Source of the DNA: Thelonectria olida
Taxonomy: Eukaryota; Ascomycota; Sordariomycetes; Hypocreales; Nectriaceae
Length of the DNA: 64,000 bases
Reading direction: 5' to 3'
Assembly (NCBI GenBank): GCA_020736575.1
Contig: JAGPYM010000006.1
Span: forward strand, 1,364,001 to 1,428,000
Shown: positions 35,658 through 47,737 of the stretch, piece by piece
Layout: each line of letters starts with the position of its first letter
Position numbering within the stretch: the first letter of the stretch is position 1
Translations under genes and position numbers: made by a program
Notes under the pieces: generated by a model
The model's input: the letters and a program-made list of their open reading frames with translations, nothing else
Databases searched by the model: none
Told to the model about the DNA's origin: nothing

Positions 35658-36025
35658 AATGAGACTCATGGGCATGAGACAAAAGAAGTTCGGATGACAT
35701 GGTGATGAAGTAGCTGTGAACGAAAACTTGGCGTTTAAGGGCATGATGGAGCGTACTTTGCAAAAGTCATCCAAAGGTTTAATTTTCTTTCGGATTAATG
35801 GAACGAAGAACGAAACAAACGATTCAATTCTCATTCTCCTTACTTAAATCTGGCCACTCGGGTCAGGTGTCTCTTCTCTCTCCGCACAGTTGCAGACGCT
35901 TTGCAGCAGCAGCGTCTTGTTACCTCACTTGCTTTCAGTCAGGGGTAGTTACAACTTTGTATTAGCTTAGATAAATGAACCTATACCATTTTGTCTTTCT
36001 CGTTTTCCAAATTTCAAAGTTCGAG
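35658..36025. other. Intergenic, convergent 3' ends
   Basis: About 370 bases lie between the stop of the mitofusin gene and that of the basic secreted protein. AT-rich, with no feature visible beyond probable 3' UTRs. Confidence 0.6.
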
Positions 36026-36890
36026 TCACCTCGTCTTGCTCTTGCTCTTGCTCTTGATGTTCTTGCTCCTGCTCTTGATGTTCTTGCTCCTGCTCTTGCT
36101 CGTGTTCCTCTTGTTGTTGCTCAGGCTTCTCTTGGCGGGACATGATGGGCTCCTCTTGTTGTTGCTCGTGCTCCTGTTAATGTTCCTGCCCGTGTTGATA
36201 CCCCTGCTCCTGTTGATGCTCCTGTTCGTGTTGATGCTCCTGCTCTTGGTGTTGGTTCTGCTCTTATTCTTGTGCTTTCTGTTCTTGTTCTTGTTCTTAT
36301 TCTTGCCTCCTCCAGTCACCTTCGACGTGTCAAGCTTTCCATCAACCTTCACGTCGCTCTTCTTGCCATCTCCCATTACACTGTACACGGCGTCGATTGG
36401 GCTTTTGCCGTCAGCAAGGGCATTCTTGATCTTCTCCAGGGCCTCCAGGGTTACCGCGGCGGCCTGGCTCTCGGTCAACCGCTTTGTCTGCTTGCGCTTG
36501 TTTCCTACATCTTGTGTCAGCATCACTGATTCAAGGGGGCGGTTAAAGTCCACGGGGGGTGTTCGGACCTTGGTTGTTGTTGCGCTTCTTGAGGCCCAGC
36601 CCTCTGATGAGCTCGATGAGAGAATCGACAACATTGCCGAGGACACCCGTGCCGCCACTAGAGATGTATGGCAGAAGAGAGGTGATGAGGCCGGACTTAA
36701 CGGCCTGTTCGGATGGTCCAGTTTGTGTTACGTCTGCACGCTTATAAAAGAAGTAGATGGCTCGGGTAGCGAAGGTATTTAAGGGGTTGGGTTCATCCCG
36801 GACAGCAACAGCGCCGGCGCTATTCCTGTCAGCGGGTGCAGCTATAGATGTGCTGAGGAGGGCGGTAAGGAGAAGGGTAGATAGTCTCAT
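36026..36890 (-). CDS. Small secreted, highly basic low-complexity protein
   Basis: The model is complement(join(36026..36504,36569..36890)), 266 residues. The 64-nt intron (GTCCGA donor, CTGAC branch, TGTAG acceptor) joins KKRNNNQ to GNKRKQTKRLTESQ. The start MRLSTLLLTALLSTSIAAPA is a clear signal peptide, cleaved near AA|PA. Dibasic sites follow (YKR|AD, KKR|NN, KRK, TKR), suggesting Kex2-type processing. A short ordered part contains AVTLEALEKIKNALADGKSP and SLIELIRGLGL. From about residue 170 the protein is almost only K, N, R, S, T and I (KNKNKNKNRKHKNKSR, INTNRSINRSRGINTGR), with one isolated cysteine. I recognise no family. Secretion plus an extremely basic tail suggests wall binding, antimicrobial or nucleic-acid binding activity, or an effector, all unproven. 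Confidence 0.65.
36028..36296. repeat. Imperfect CTCTTG/CTCCTG minisatellite inside a coding exon
   Basis: The plus strand is a run of imperfect six-base units (ctcttg, ctcctg, atgttc, gtgttc). On the minus strand they encode the Lys/Asn/Ser/Arg-rich tail of the secreted protein. On the plus strand they give a spurious leucine-rich frame. Repeat-length changes would alter the tail without a frameshift when whole units are gained or lost. Confidence 0.8.
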
Positions 36891-37835
36891 CTTGGGTTAT
36901 TTATTAAGGGGTGTGTTCAAAAGATGGTACGAAGTTCAAGAGCAGATACTAGGCTCCCTGGGTGCCTCTTGAGGTGAGGATTGCGAGTTGCTGTTGATCT
37001 AGTCTACCTCGGGACCTGAGACAATCTTATAGATCCAAGATTGAGTAGAGCCTCCTCTACCGATCATGCCGTCTTCTTGGCGGTTTCCACTCGGCAATCG
37101 TCTCGGCTGGCATCCGAGCAAGATCCACATCATCATTGACAAATTCAAGCGGGATATGCTTCGCCTAGACTCATCACAGGACCGGGGCGTGACAGCGGAA
37201 CAGAGACACAAAGGCCAAAACAAGGTTTAGATCTCGGATGTAGGGCCCGTTTTCAAAACATTACTGGTCGGCTTCCTAACAAGTCATGATCGGCCTCAGC
37301 TGCCCAGGCAGTGTCCATACCAGGGTCTGGAATGCTGCGAACGGGTGCGGGTAGGGCCGAGAAGCAGGCAGCGAGCAGACAACCTAAAACAGATCTCAAG
37401 CTTCAGCCAGCTGTCTATATCAAGGCTAGGCCATCCGGACTAATGGCCAAGTCACAGGGAAGCTCCCTCGTTTGCTGTATGCAGATGAAGATATTCATTT
37501 GTCAGGGTGCGGTCAAGAACCGCTTTCAGCCCTTTGACTCGGCAAGCCCGGGGTCGGGAATGAGATGATCGAAAAGCTTGAGGTTAATTGAAGAGATTGG
37601 GTCAAACAGGCTTTCCCGACTGGAACGCACATATGCAGGCTAAACGGCCTGAAACTGACAAAGGATGGGATTGTGTCAATGCGACCTGAGAGTCGGTCGG
37701 CCCTCTTCACATACGAATGGCTTCTCTCCAAAGAAACCCTGAAGCCATCGTAGGCTATCTGGTCTATGAAGGTCGACGGTCTGAAGGGGCCTCACTTCTG
37801 AGCTCTCGGGCTCTCGGGTTCATCGTCCAAGCCGC
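36891..37835. other. Intergenic: promoter of secreted gene and 3' side of ADAL gene
   Basis: 945 bases with no convincing coding frame or RNA gene. It should contain the core promoter of the basic secreted protein just upstream of 36890. Confidence 0.55.
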
Positions 37836-39127
37836 TCACGCCCACATGATATCCCGCAACCGGCTCTTCTCATCCTCCCCTCCGAAAATGGCATCGATGC
37901 CTTGGCGAGCCAGCGCACAAATCTCCTGCCGATCAAGGCGAAAATGCTGAGCAACGAGCCGGTACTCGTTAGAAAGGGGACTCCCAAAGATGCCCACGTC
38001 GTCAGTCTTAAAACGGTCAGTACGGATCATATCATATTTTGGCAGCAATATCGGGGATTTAGTACAAACTTACCCCAAGCGAAATCTTGGGCCCTATGAT
38101 GTCTTTCCATTCCTTGAAGTGATGATCCTCGAAGCTTCCCCGGATCATCTCGCCCTGCACATTGCAGCTGAGACAGAGTTCGAGGCCGAGTTCTCGCTGG
38201 ATAATCTCCTGTTTTGCTTCTTCGTCTTCCCATATGACGTGTCCGAGCCGACCTGGCTGCCATCCGAGCAGAACATCAACCTCCTCCTTGCAGCCATTGG
38301 GCGGTGCCTCAGCAAAGTGAACAGTCACGTGCAGCTTTTGCTTCCTTGCTTCTTCAAAAACGGGTGTGAAGATGGCAACCTCGCCGCCGGGTCTCGCCTT
38401 TGGGTCACCGCATAGATCGAGCCCAACCACACCATCGTTGCGGTGCTTCAGGGCGAGAGCGAGGACGGAAGTCGCCTTTTCAAGGCTGTGGCGACGGTCA
38501 ATGGAGAGAATGAGACGAGTGTGCAGTTGCGGGTTTTTGGCCTCAAAGGCAGCAATTGTGGAAAGTAGAGTGGCAATGTAGGCTTCTGCGGTGAGCTGTG
38601 ATGTGGCTCGAGGCGTGGTTCGCAGCTCGAGGTAACAGACCCCGTCATTGAGAAAGTCAGTCAAGACGGAATTCGTGGTATATCGAAGGGATTCTTCGTC
38701 GGTGAGGAGATTGTAGATGTAGCTGGTGAAGAGGGGAAAGAAGCTGCGGGTGCCTAGTCAGGAAATGGACGGAGATATCACGAAGCCATTGAGCCCGAGT
38801 GCATATAAGACAACACTCGCTCATACGTCCGAGGCAGACTCACGTGTCAAGGTTGTAGTCGTGCTTCCCTTCGGGCATAACGACGAGAGGATCTTCGAGC
38901 TCCGTCTCTCCGCTCTCTTTCTTACGCAGCCAGATATCGTGAAGAGCCCTGCGAGATATGCTTCCAGTGAGGTGAGCATGAAGCTAGGAGTCCTGTGAGA
39001 AAACGTTCTGCATTCCTCCATGACTCTTCTTAGAATACCAGCTGGTGCGTCTCCTCAGGCGAACGCGGCTTTGCAACCTTACCTCGATTTTAGGCAGAGC
39101 CACATAGTTAATATCAGATTGTGCCAT
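37836..39127 (-). CDS. Adenosine-deaminase-like metal hydrolase (ADAL type)
   Basis: The model is complement(join(37836..38006,38074..38743,38844..38983,39083..39127)), 341 residues, with introns of 99, 100 and 67 nt. Exon junctions restore the family sequence. MAQSDINYVALPKIE joins LHAHLTGSISRRALHDIW, so the first zinc ligands HAH are residues 17 and 19. NLDT joins FFPLFTSYIYNLL, and ISLG joins TDDVGIFGSPLSNEY, carrying the catalytic aspartates. Between them lie GVCYLELRTTPR, GVVGLDLCGDP and VTVHFAEAP (third histidine and the catalytic glutamate of the TIM barrel). Length and motifs match eukaryotic ADAL, which deaminates N6-methyl-AMP and related nucleotides, rather than classical adenosine deaminase. 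The exact substrate is inferred. It lies in tandem upstream of the secreted-protein gene. Confidence 0.9.
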
Positions 39128-39779
39128 GTTTGTGGCTTTTACCAAGGGAAGTGAAAGAAATAGCGACTGAAAAGACGGAGGTTTATCTTGGTTGATATGT
39201 ATTTCCCGTAACGGAAGTTGACTCACATTCGGAACTTTCTTACCCTGGACCTCACCTGCGGGGAAGGAGGTGGAAACAAGCTCGATAGTGTTACGCGAAC
39301 AAACGAAGTTCAGTTCCTAAGCTCCCGTCGATTAATTGGTCCTTCCTTTCAGAATATACTAAAGCGCAACTCAATGTATGAGAGCTCTCAACTTCAAACA
39401 TGACGGTAAGGTAGGCCAAAATCACAATATATGGCGTCATAAAATAATAAGTCTCATGTGACAAAATACATGTGTGAAGCCATCTTTCCCAGAGATGAGA
39501 TCATAGCCATTACTTTGTTTCCCTGTCCCCAATACTTTACATCATTGGTATGCGCATACTTCGTACATCACCATCTCCGCATATCCCAAGGACCATCAAC
39601 CCAGTGCATTTCGTCACAAGGGTCCCATTGGCTGGCTGTTTGCGCCATTTCCGATTATTGTACAAGAAAGGGCTCACTGCTCGGCCCAGCAATTACCACG
39701 CCCAACTCCGTGGCGCAGGCTCGATTCGTCAACCCTCGACTTTGTGAGGGCGAATTTCTCGGTACCTATCTTCGCATGC
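39128..39779. other. Intergenic between ADAL start and Tom22 stop
   Basis: Promoter and leader of the ADAL gene plus the Tom22 3' UTR. No other coding frame or RNA gene is recognisable. Confidence 0.6.
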
Positions 39780-40309
39780 TCACAGGGCAGGCTTGGCTTG
39801 GCTGTCGCCGAGCGCAACACCGACCTTGTCGGCCGTGCTTCCCTCAGTGCCAGCGGTCAGGAGCTCGCCACCAGTCTGTCGCATGTTGTACTCTTGTTCC
39901 ATGGCTGTGAGCTGCTGGTCCTCGGCGAAGGACAAGGCAAAGGGAACACCGAAGAAGAGCGCTGACGTGGTGATGACCCAGGCGCCCTTGCCGCTGAAGG
40001 AAAGGATGCCCCAGGCAGTGCTGGCAACGGAGTTGACTGTGCCGCTGACCCAGGAACGAGTGGTTGGAGGAACAATGTCGCGCAGAGCGTATAACCGCTC
40101 GGCGAAGGTCTCTTCTGTAGGATCGTACTCAGACTCGTTGGAGATCTCGGACTCTGTGGAGAGAGGTTAGTCTTGATTGTCCGATGTAATTGAAAAAAAA
40201 AAAAAAAAAGGGCAGACGAACCGGTATCAGTGTAATCGTCATCATCGACATCCGGACCGACCTGACCAGCCTGGAAGTGCTCGTCCTCGACCTCGGTGAG
40301 AGTAACCAT
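39780..40309 (-). CDS. TOM22: Mitochondrial import receptor Tom22
   Basis: The model is complement(join(39780..40153,40222..40309)), 153 residues. The 68-nt intron (GTTCGT donor, GACTAAC branch, CACAG acceptor) joins DDDYTDT to ESEISNESEYDPTEETF. The N-terminal cytosolic half is strongly acidic (EVEDEHF, DVDDDDYTDTESE), as expected for the receptor that binds positively charged presequences. The conserved segment ERLYALRDIVPP precedes one transmembrane helix (AWVITTSALFFGVPFALSF), with a short intermembrane-space tail. Tom22 organises the TOM complex in the outer membrane. The intron contains a run of 17 T on the sense strand just after the donor. Confidence 0.95.
40193..40209. repeat. A17 homopolymer in the Tom22 intron
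   Basis: Seventeen consecutive A on the plus strand, read as T17 in the Tom22 pre-mRNA, lying 12 bases after the 5' splice site. It is likely variable in length between strains. Confidence 0.9.
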
Positions 40310-41363
40310 GATGGGCGATTAGGGGTTATTGATAGGGAAGAGGAAAGTAATGGTTGGTTGTCGAAACGCGGGGAAGATGCTCGACCAAGGAATTCGATGT
40401 GTCCTGTCGCTGTGGAATTAACCTCGAATTGTCGACTTGTCGTCTTGGAGCTTCCAAGATAGGTGATGCTGGAGCACGTTTGACAAGAGTTGTCAGGTTC
40501 GAAGCTGAAAATATGGACGAGGGGGGTTTGGGACTTCAAGGAAGTAGGGGCCCGGCGAAGAATGCTGATGAAAACGGCAATTCTCCTGGTGTCAAGTGAT
40601 TGAGCTGGAGTTGGCGTCACGAATCCCTCGAGGTCAAATTTTTTGGCTTTCGCGGGAGCTCGGGATACTGGGGGGGGTCTTAGGTTTAGCCGAAGAACTC
40701 GCTATCATCACGTGCTGCCATCTATGCCCCACTCTTCGACTGACAAAAGCGAACTACATACCACGAAATAGTCTACGTACCTTGCCACAAGCTTTCGAGC
40801 GCCGAAATTATTATCTGTCTATCGAGTACTTCTTTGTGACTCGGAACCCTCTCTGACCATGACTCTTACCCAAGTTCCTTACCGTTGTTAATAAGACATC
40901 AACGACTGGCTTTTCTGCTTGCTCCTGCCTCGAGGATTTGACTTAAACTTGAAATTTGAACTTGTACTTGATTCTCATTTGCTTTTTGTTTTGTCTACCT
41001 ACTCTGGAGCCATTTCTACCCTCTGTTTGAGTACTGTGTTTTGAGAAATCTTCCAATGTCCTCACTCGTCCGTATACTTGGCCCTTCGGTTGCTTTCCAT
41101 CTGCCTAAACACGCTTTTTTGTAAGTTGAAAGAGGGTCCGAGCCCAGCAAAAGGAAATCAACCAGATCAGAATTGCAAACACCACGCTGCAGATACCCCC
41201 ACTGCAAAATTGCGCCAGGTCAACCTGGCAAACGTATAGGAAAGTGCTCCTCTGTTGTTAGAGGCATTACGCGAAGTAGCATTTACCTCGCCTCGGGAAA
41301 GAGCCAAGTGTTGATAACGGTTCTGTTGTAACCGCCCCAGGCGGCGGCATCCTCTAGACTCAG
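40310..41363. other. Intergenic between Tom22 start and Zn2Cys6 gene stop
   Basis: About 1.05 kb, containing the Tom22 promoter and leader near 40310 and the 3' side of the regulator gene. No supportable gene. Confidence 0.6.
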
Positions 41364-44300
41364 CTAGACATTGGACGAGGGCGCAGAAGGATCCAATCCC
41401 GCGAAGTGAGATGGGTCCATAGCCATGTATTCAAGTAGATCGAGTCCTCCGACATTAACCCCCTCCGCCGTCATCGCAACCGACGAGTTCTCCATGTTCT
41501 GGAAAAAGGCGGGCCCAGGGGGTAAGTACCACATCTCGTTGCCCTGATTGCTCCAATCATCAAAAACGCTGACATCCATATTCGATACATGATTGTCAAC
41601 TGCCGTGGGAGTTGAAGGACCGAGTGAAGCGTTGCCTGGATAAGGAAAGTTCCCGGCTGAGAGATCGAAAGGTGTAGCCGAGATGTTGGTAGGCTCATGA
41701 TTTGGAGAACTTGATCGATCTAAACCGGTTGAGTCAGTATTCATCAAACCCATCAGTGATGAAACAACTTACAGTTTCCATTGAGCCCATCCCGGAGTCT
41801 CTGGGCATGGCCACCAACCCAGTTCACATTGTTCTCTCCATTCACTCCGACACCATGGACACCATTCCCAACCGCATCTGGCATGGGACTTTGTCCTTTA
41901 CCTGATGCTTGTTGCATGGTAGGCGCCTGTATGAAGCGATTGCGCAGTCGACTTGTGAGGGACTCGAGAAGGTCGGCGAATCGGATCCCCAGATGGACGT
42001 CATCGACGACGCAGTTGCGAAGCGCCTCAACCGTTGAATCCATGAGATCGATACTCATCTTGACATCCGATCGCGGTGCACCCAATGCAAACGTCTTGAG
42101 GAGAAACATGGCACCGCTGATGATGCGAAAATATGTCCGAACGGGTGCGTGCTTGAGATAGTCCCCAGGCAACAGGCCTTCGACGACGGTTCTTAGGAGA
42201 TTGCGGCTCCCCTCAACGACTTCCCGAATGTATTCCTGGTCATTAGAGGTGAAGCCTCCCAGCTGGCCCAGTGGAAGCTTCCCAAAGTTGATCATCGTTT
42301 GCGGAGAAAGCTGATGGCTGGCTGCCTGGAGCCCACTATGACCTCCAGACCCATTTCCCGCATTGTTCGCATTGTTAGTGCATCGCTCGACGACCGCTTG
42401 TAGTGAGAGAGAGTTGATATAAATGCGGACATATTCATACTCAATTGTGAGGATGTGTCGGATGAATTGGGGCAGTCGAAATAACTCAAACTCTCTCCAC
42501 CAATCGCGGAGCAAGGGTACGAAGTCCCTGAGAAGATCAACGTATTTGCCGCTCTGGATAATTTGCGTTGTGTGCTTTCGGGAGCGAAAGAGTTTCTCGT
42601 TACCCAAGTGCATTGCGTTGCTGATACCTGCCCAGCAGTGAATAATCTGGTCGTCCAATTCAAGATCAGGCACATAATTGAATGCATTTGACAACGACGA
42701 TGGGTTTGTGCCCGGAGTGGTACCCTCGTGGGATACAGGTCGTTTTCGAGAGATAGCTGGATCGCTTTTTCGGAGGTGGTCAGGGGCCATGTTCGTCCAT
42801 CCAAGTCGACCAGCAAGCTGGGTGGTGTAGATGAGTAGTAAACGTTTGATACGGTAGGCTCTTTGTCGATACGCTTCTTCCTTGTACTCGAGTCTCATAA
42901 TGGCATCGTCTTTGAGCATTTCGTCGATGTCATCAAAGACGCCGAGCTCATAGGCCAACCCGTTAGCGGTGCTCAGAAGCATCCAGCACATTCGGTCACT
43001 CCTCCACGCAGGCTCGAGCCAACTCTCGATCCTCTTACCACCGAAACTCTGTCCTAATGTCCTAGCTGCTTCTTCTTCAGAGACGGCTGTTGAGAAAAGT
43101 TCATCGTTAATCGGAAGCACCAGCTCATCCGTCGCCTCGGTTGGAGGAAAATGTAGGGCTCGTGGATGCCATTCGGTGAGGATCATGAGCGACTCTATGG
43201 TCCCTAACGTGCGTAGACTACCCTTTCGAAGCCCTCGCCACGGTGCAGTGCTGCTGGTCTGCGACTCGTCAAAGACAGCTGAGGGTGGCACACAGAAGCC
43301 CCCGCCAAATGCCTCTTGACCCCAGAGACATCGTTCGATCATGCCTCGCAGGTACGTCCATAGTTGCTCATGAATAGCGTGCGAACGGCAGTGTCCGCCC
43401 GTACCGGGCATTTGTCGATATCGCGAAGCGATGGTCAAAAGAGTAACGGTCAAGATTGGCTCTTCGTATAGTAACGTTACGTGTGAAGCAGGGTTACTAA
43501 AGGTCGGTGGCGATATTGGCGTCAAGGGCGAAAGGTATTTGTAATAGCTATACCTAGGTTAGCAGGCTATACAAGTGGTAGTGATTATGGTGAGATGGAT
43601 TCAACGTACTAGTCGATGTAGGCGATAGCCTCTACAGCAGTAAACCACCCAGCTCGAACGAAACGGAATCTTTGCCATGCTGCGATGGCCTCTGCATACC
43701 CGGGCTGACTGCTCGGCTCCGTTTGCGACAGCTCCGGATCGATTGGCTGCTCTACCTTCATGTGCATGGGTCTTCGAGGAACATGTCTTGGGAGGCCGTC
43801 GTGAGTTAGAGGATGCGGCGGGGGAGGCTGGCTTGCGGCCATGCTATCTTTGCGTTCATGATTTGGAACAGGACTATTATACTTAACGTCAGTCGACAAT
43901 CCTTGAACCGACGGGAGGCGAGGCGGGGCGATGTGTGGCCTAAAGAAGCAGAGGAGGGGTAGAGGACACAAACCTATCAGTGGCAGCCTTATAGAGCAGG
44001 TCCAAGGCGTCGTGAGGTCCGAATACACTTCGGCGCATCACAGTTTGGGCCTCGAGATTTTCGAGGGTCTGATTTCCATCACCATCCGGGCCAAAATCAT
44101 TATTCCTACCCTCAAGTCTGGAGCCATCAGGTCGTCGAAGGGGCTGCGTCCGGCCGTGAGAGCCACCAGGGGTTAAGGGTACATTGCTGAAACTGCGACG
44201 ATCGATGTAGGGTGGGGGGCTATCGTTCGTCTGGACGCGCTTTCTGCCGTTTCTTACAATGTACTCGTCAACATCGCTGCCTTCGCCATCATCCGTCTTT

Positions 44301-44578
44301 CGCTTGCGACGGGTTGCACTGAAAAAACATTCTTTGCTCTCGCGCCGACATCGAACGCATGGAGGGTCGTGGGGATTATCGACACTTCCTAGGTCGCATC
44401 GAACTTTACGTCTGCGACATGGTATGCAGGCTTGGTACACTCGCTTGTGTTGAGCTTGTGCTGCTTGGTTGGGAGTTGGAAGCTGCAGGGGAGTTTGAGA
44501 TTGAGCCTGCTGGTTGGGTGTCGTCGAGGACCCCGTGGGGCTTGACTCTGCGACATGAGCGGATGCATAGGGGGCCAT
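41364..44578 (-). CDS. Zn2Cys6 transcription factor with fungal_trans domain
   Basis: The model is complement(join(41364..41719,41773..43547,43610..43873,43974..44578)), 999 residues, with introns of 100, 62 and 53 nt. The zinc cluster is C51-X2-C54-X6-C61-X12-C74-X2-C77-X6-C84 ([12 protein letters not shown] ... [12 protein letters not shown]), followed by a basic nuclear signal RRKRK. Exon joins give [14 protein letters not shown] and [19 protein letters not shown]. The latter begins the fungal regulator middle domain, recognisable from [17 protein letters not shown] and [12 protein letters not shown]. The C-terminal 118 residues are acidic and glycine/asparagine-rich ([18 protein letters not shown]), like an activation domain. 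The combination resembles Aro80-type regulators of aromatic amino-acid catabolism, but I cannot confirm that. Gene neighbours give no hint of targets. Confidence 0.88.
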
Positions 44579-47500
44579 GGTATTGCAGCCTCCTCTCCTA
44601 GAGGGAGGGACTTGGCGGCGAACGGAGTCGAGGTCGCGTCAAGCCTGGGAGACAAAGTCGCGACTAACGGAGCAGCAGAGGGATAGGAGCGGGAGCGTCG
44701 GTACCGGCAGGCAGTGGCCAAGGCAGGGCCTTTGGCGTGCAGAAACGCAGAGGCCGTGGTTGGCGGCCAGCAACCTATGCGCAAGGGCAACGTGGACGTC
44801 GAGATGGTTGAAGCAGATGTTGACGATGTCGAACTCGGTTTGTGGCGGTTGGTGGTGGTTGAAGGGGGAGCCGCGCGTGGGCCGAGGGGAAGCGGAACTG
44901 GGGGATCGATGACTTTTTGGGCTCGCTGGGTAGGGGGAGGTTTGAGCCTTGGAGGTGGTGGCCAGGGTGGCGTGGAGCTCACCTCAGGGAGCGTGGTGGT
45001 GTGGAGCTTGAGTGAGCACTTGGTCGTCCGTATCTCGAGCCAAGCAAGGTTGCAGGAGAGTGCGGGGTGGCTAGGCCAAGCAACGCCAGGGCGTGTTTGT
45101 CAGAAGGACGGATCACGGATCACGGAGTTACCTCGATTGTAAATGGACGACGGGTAGTTCTGCTATTGACGCCGTCGTCGTTCTTCCCGTGGCTCTGGGA
45201 GGAGGCTCTTGGAGCGGTGGACGCTGCGCCCCGTGTGGTCTTTGCTTTGGCGCGATGTCTTGAGATGGAAGCTGGAACGGTTGTTAATATGGAACAATCC
45301 CAACACAGAGATAAGGGCAATGACAGCAGCGTCTGCTGATGATGCTTCCAATCCAACGCCGTCTCAATGAATGGACCGTGTCAGTGTGGTACGAACCTAA
45401 CAGATGACACACATGGCATACGTGAGGCTGCGAGATGGAGGCTCTGGAGCACCAGAATGTGTGGATATGGGGAATATGAGGCGAAGAAAGAAGTGGCTCG
45501 TGCGAATAGGCTTTCATTCACTGCCTGTTGTTGCCTAGGATGGAGAAAGGAAAGAAGAGGGCAGAGGCGGGGAATGAAGTGGTGATGGTCGTTCTAGTAG
45601 TAGTAGTGGCATTGGTAAGAGGTGACGACGATGATGTTGATGATGATAGAAGGGACACCTGGATGGTTGGAGGAGGGTGGAATACTTGTTGTGAGGAAGG
45701 AATGTTGGAGGGCAGAAGGTACCTGCCTCGCTGGTGAAGAGGGGATGGAGCTAACGTTGTCCACACCTTCCGGAGAGGGCACTTCACTTGTTGAGCCTCT
45801 TTCTCCATTGTACTTCGTACGAATAAATGAATTTCTGCACTATCTTCTTTTCTTTTTCTGTTCTTTTCTTTCTCTCTCCACAACACTAGCCCCTCGATTG
45901 CACGCTACCGAAATTTGCTCGAGGGCGCCCGCACGCTTTCCCCAGCCTGTTCAGCCCGTTACGTGACATGCGTTCTGAGACCTGAGCTAAGAAAAGGCCG
46001 AGGCCATTGCCCCTCTTCTCCCCTCCTCCCTTTCACAAAGTGCACGAGTCCAAGACCTTGGGGCGTGGAGATGGATGCACCACGAGAGTGGAAGAGGCCT
46101 AGTACCCCCCGCCGATTTCGAAAACACCTACCAACTGCGGCTAACACAACAGCAAGTGCAGACACTGTCACCGAGTATCCAAATAGGTCATTGCAGAAGG
46201 ATGGGCGAGGGTGGGTGTTGGGCTGTGCAGCCTCGCACGACGAAACGTGGATGCAATTCGGACCCGTCATTGACACCTGTCTCTTCGTCCTTAATGGTCA
46301 TTCTCTGGGCGACAGAGAAGAGCTATGATTGCAACCTTAGCTATCTACGAAGTAACGACGATAGAATCAAAAGTTGGATGGGCGGGCTGTCCCCTTGTTG
46401 GCCCGCCTTGGATGAAACGCTGTTCTCGATCGACGCCATCCATCCATCGACCTGGGAGGGATGATTCTCCACTCGAGTCCCGGACGTTCCAACCAAGCCG
46501 AACAACAAAAGCCGTTATTTTGGTCTGAAGTGACGACCAGGTGTCACGGGAGGTATAAATTTGCCCGCACACACCGCAAATCAAAGATCGTATTGACGGC
46601 ATTTCACTTGGCCATTGCCAAACTCCAGAATCCGACAAGCAAAATGATGACATTGCTGGGATAAGGCCTGCTGGTCCAAACGCACGGCATCGCAAGCCAA
46701 GCTTCTTGATCGAATCGCTTACGGATGCGTACAAAGGAACAAGGCACACGCCGTCGTATCGAAAGAAGCAAATCTGCGCTGTCTTCCTGCGAGCTGCGCA
46801 CGCATGAGCCCCTCTCACTCGAACCTTGTCCATCCATGCTGACGCTGCGTGGATGACCGATTTATGACTCTAGATCACAGGCGTTTCATTGACACGAACA
46901 ATGCCCAGCAGTCATGATCAGTCACCTGCTGTCTAACGACGTCTGTGCCAATTGCTTCGTATGACAATGACAATATCCGTGCCTAAATCCCCTTCAAGAT
47001 GCTTCCTTCGTACTAGGTACCGACTTCAACGACACCAGAGGTCACTTGACTGTGGTCATTTCTCCCAGCTCTGCCTCTTTTGCTCATTTCTCGCGCCGTC
47101 TCCTCCGCGTCCGCCCAATCATACAGCAATCGAAACGCCGGTCTTGATTCCCCCGCCATCGCCACGATCCCAAGCTGGCAACCCGACATGCGCCCCCCAG
47201 ATGGTCCATGCCTCTCCCGCAGCATCCGCAGTTTGTTCGTTGGTGACAGAAACGAAACTTGTCCTTAGCGAGCCAATCACCATATGCGCTGCTGGTCACG
47301 TTACAGACGCCTCAATGCAATCCCTTTTGAAGCTATCCTCACATTACGTACAGCATTGTCCAATCCCCATGCCGACTCCATGCAATGTGTATTCCCCAGA
47401 GAACCAGCCGTCTGTGCATCATCCCTCAATTCGATGTTGAGAAACCCTCTGCTAATTCTGCTGAACTGCTGACTTGTCTACTATTCGTAGTCCCACCGCC

Positions 47501-47715
47501 CGGGCTGCTTTCCCGCCTCTCGGCTCCCCATTTCTAAGTCTGGGGAAAATACGGAGACTCATATCAGACTTGTCCTGAGACATCGGCAGACGAAACTGCA
47601 GCTACTGCTGGAAACAATTCGCCCACCTAACGCACACCTTTAGCAATACACAAGGTCTGTAGTACAATAGAAAACACACGCACCACCCGTTCCCCGATCT
47701 TGTCACCATCATCAT

Positions 47716-47737
47716 CCCGGTCCCGGTCCCGGTCCGG
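47716..47737. repeat. CCCGGT hexamer repeat
   Basis: Three perfect CCCGGT units followed by a partial one, in otherwise non-repetitive intergenic DNA. It is self-complementary enough to form small hairpins. Confidence 0.75.

Noticed and set aside
35991..36782. 263-residue leucine-rich plus-strand frame with an ATG
   Set aside because: It is the antisense of the minisatellite coding for the basic secreted protein. The poly-leucine content is an artefact of CTCTTG repeats, and the minus strand has a signal peptide and a good intron.
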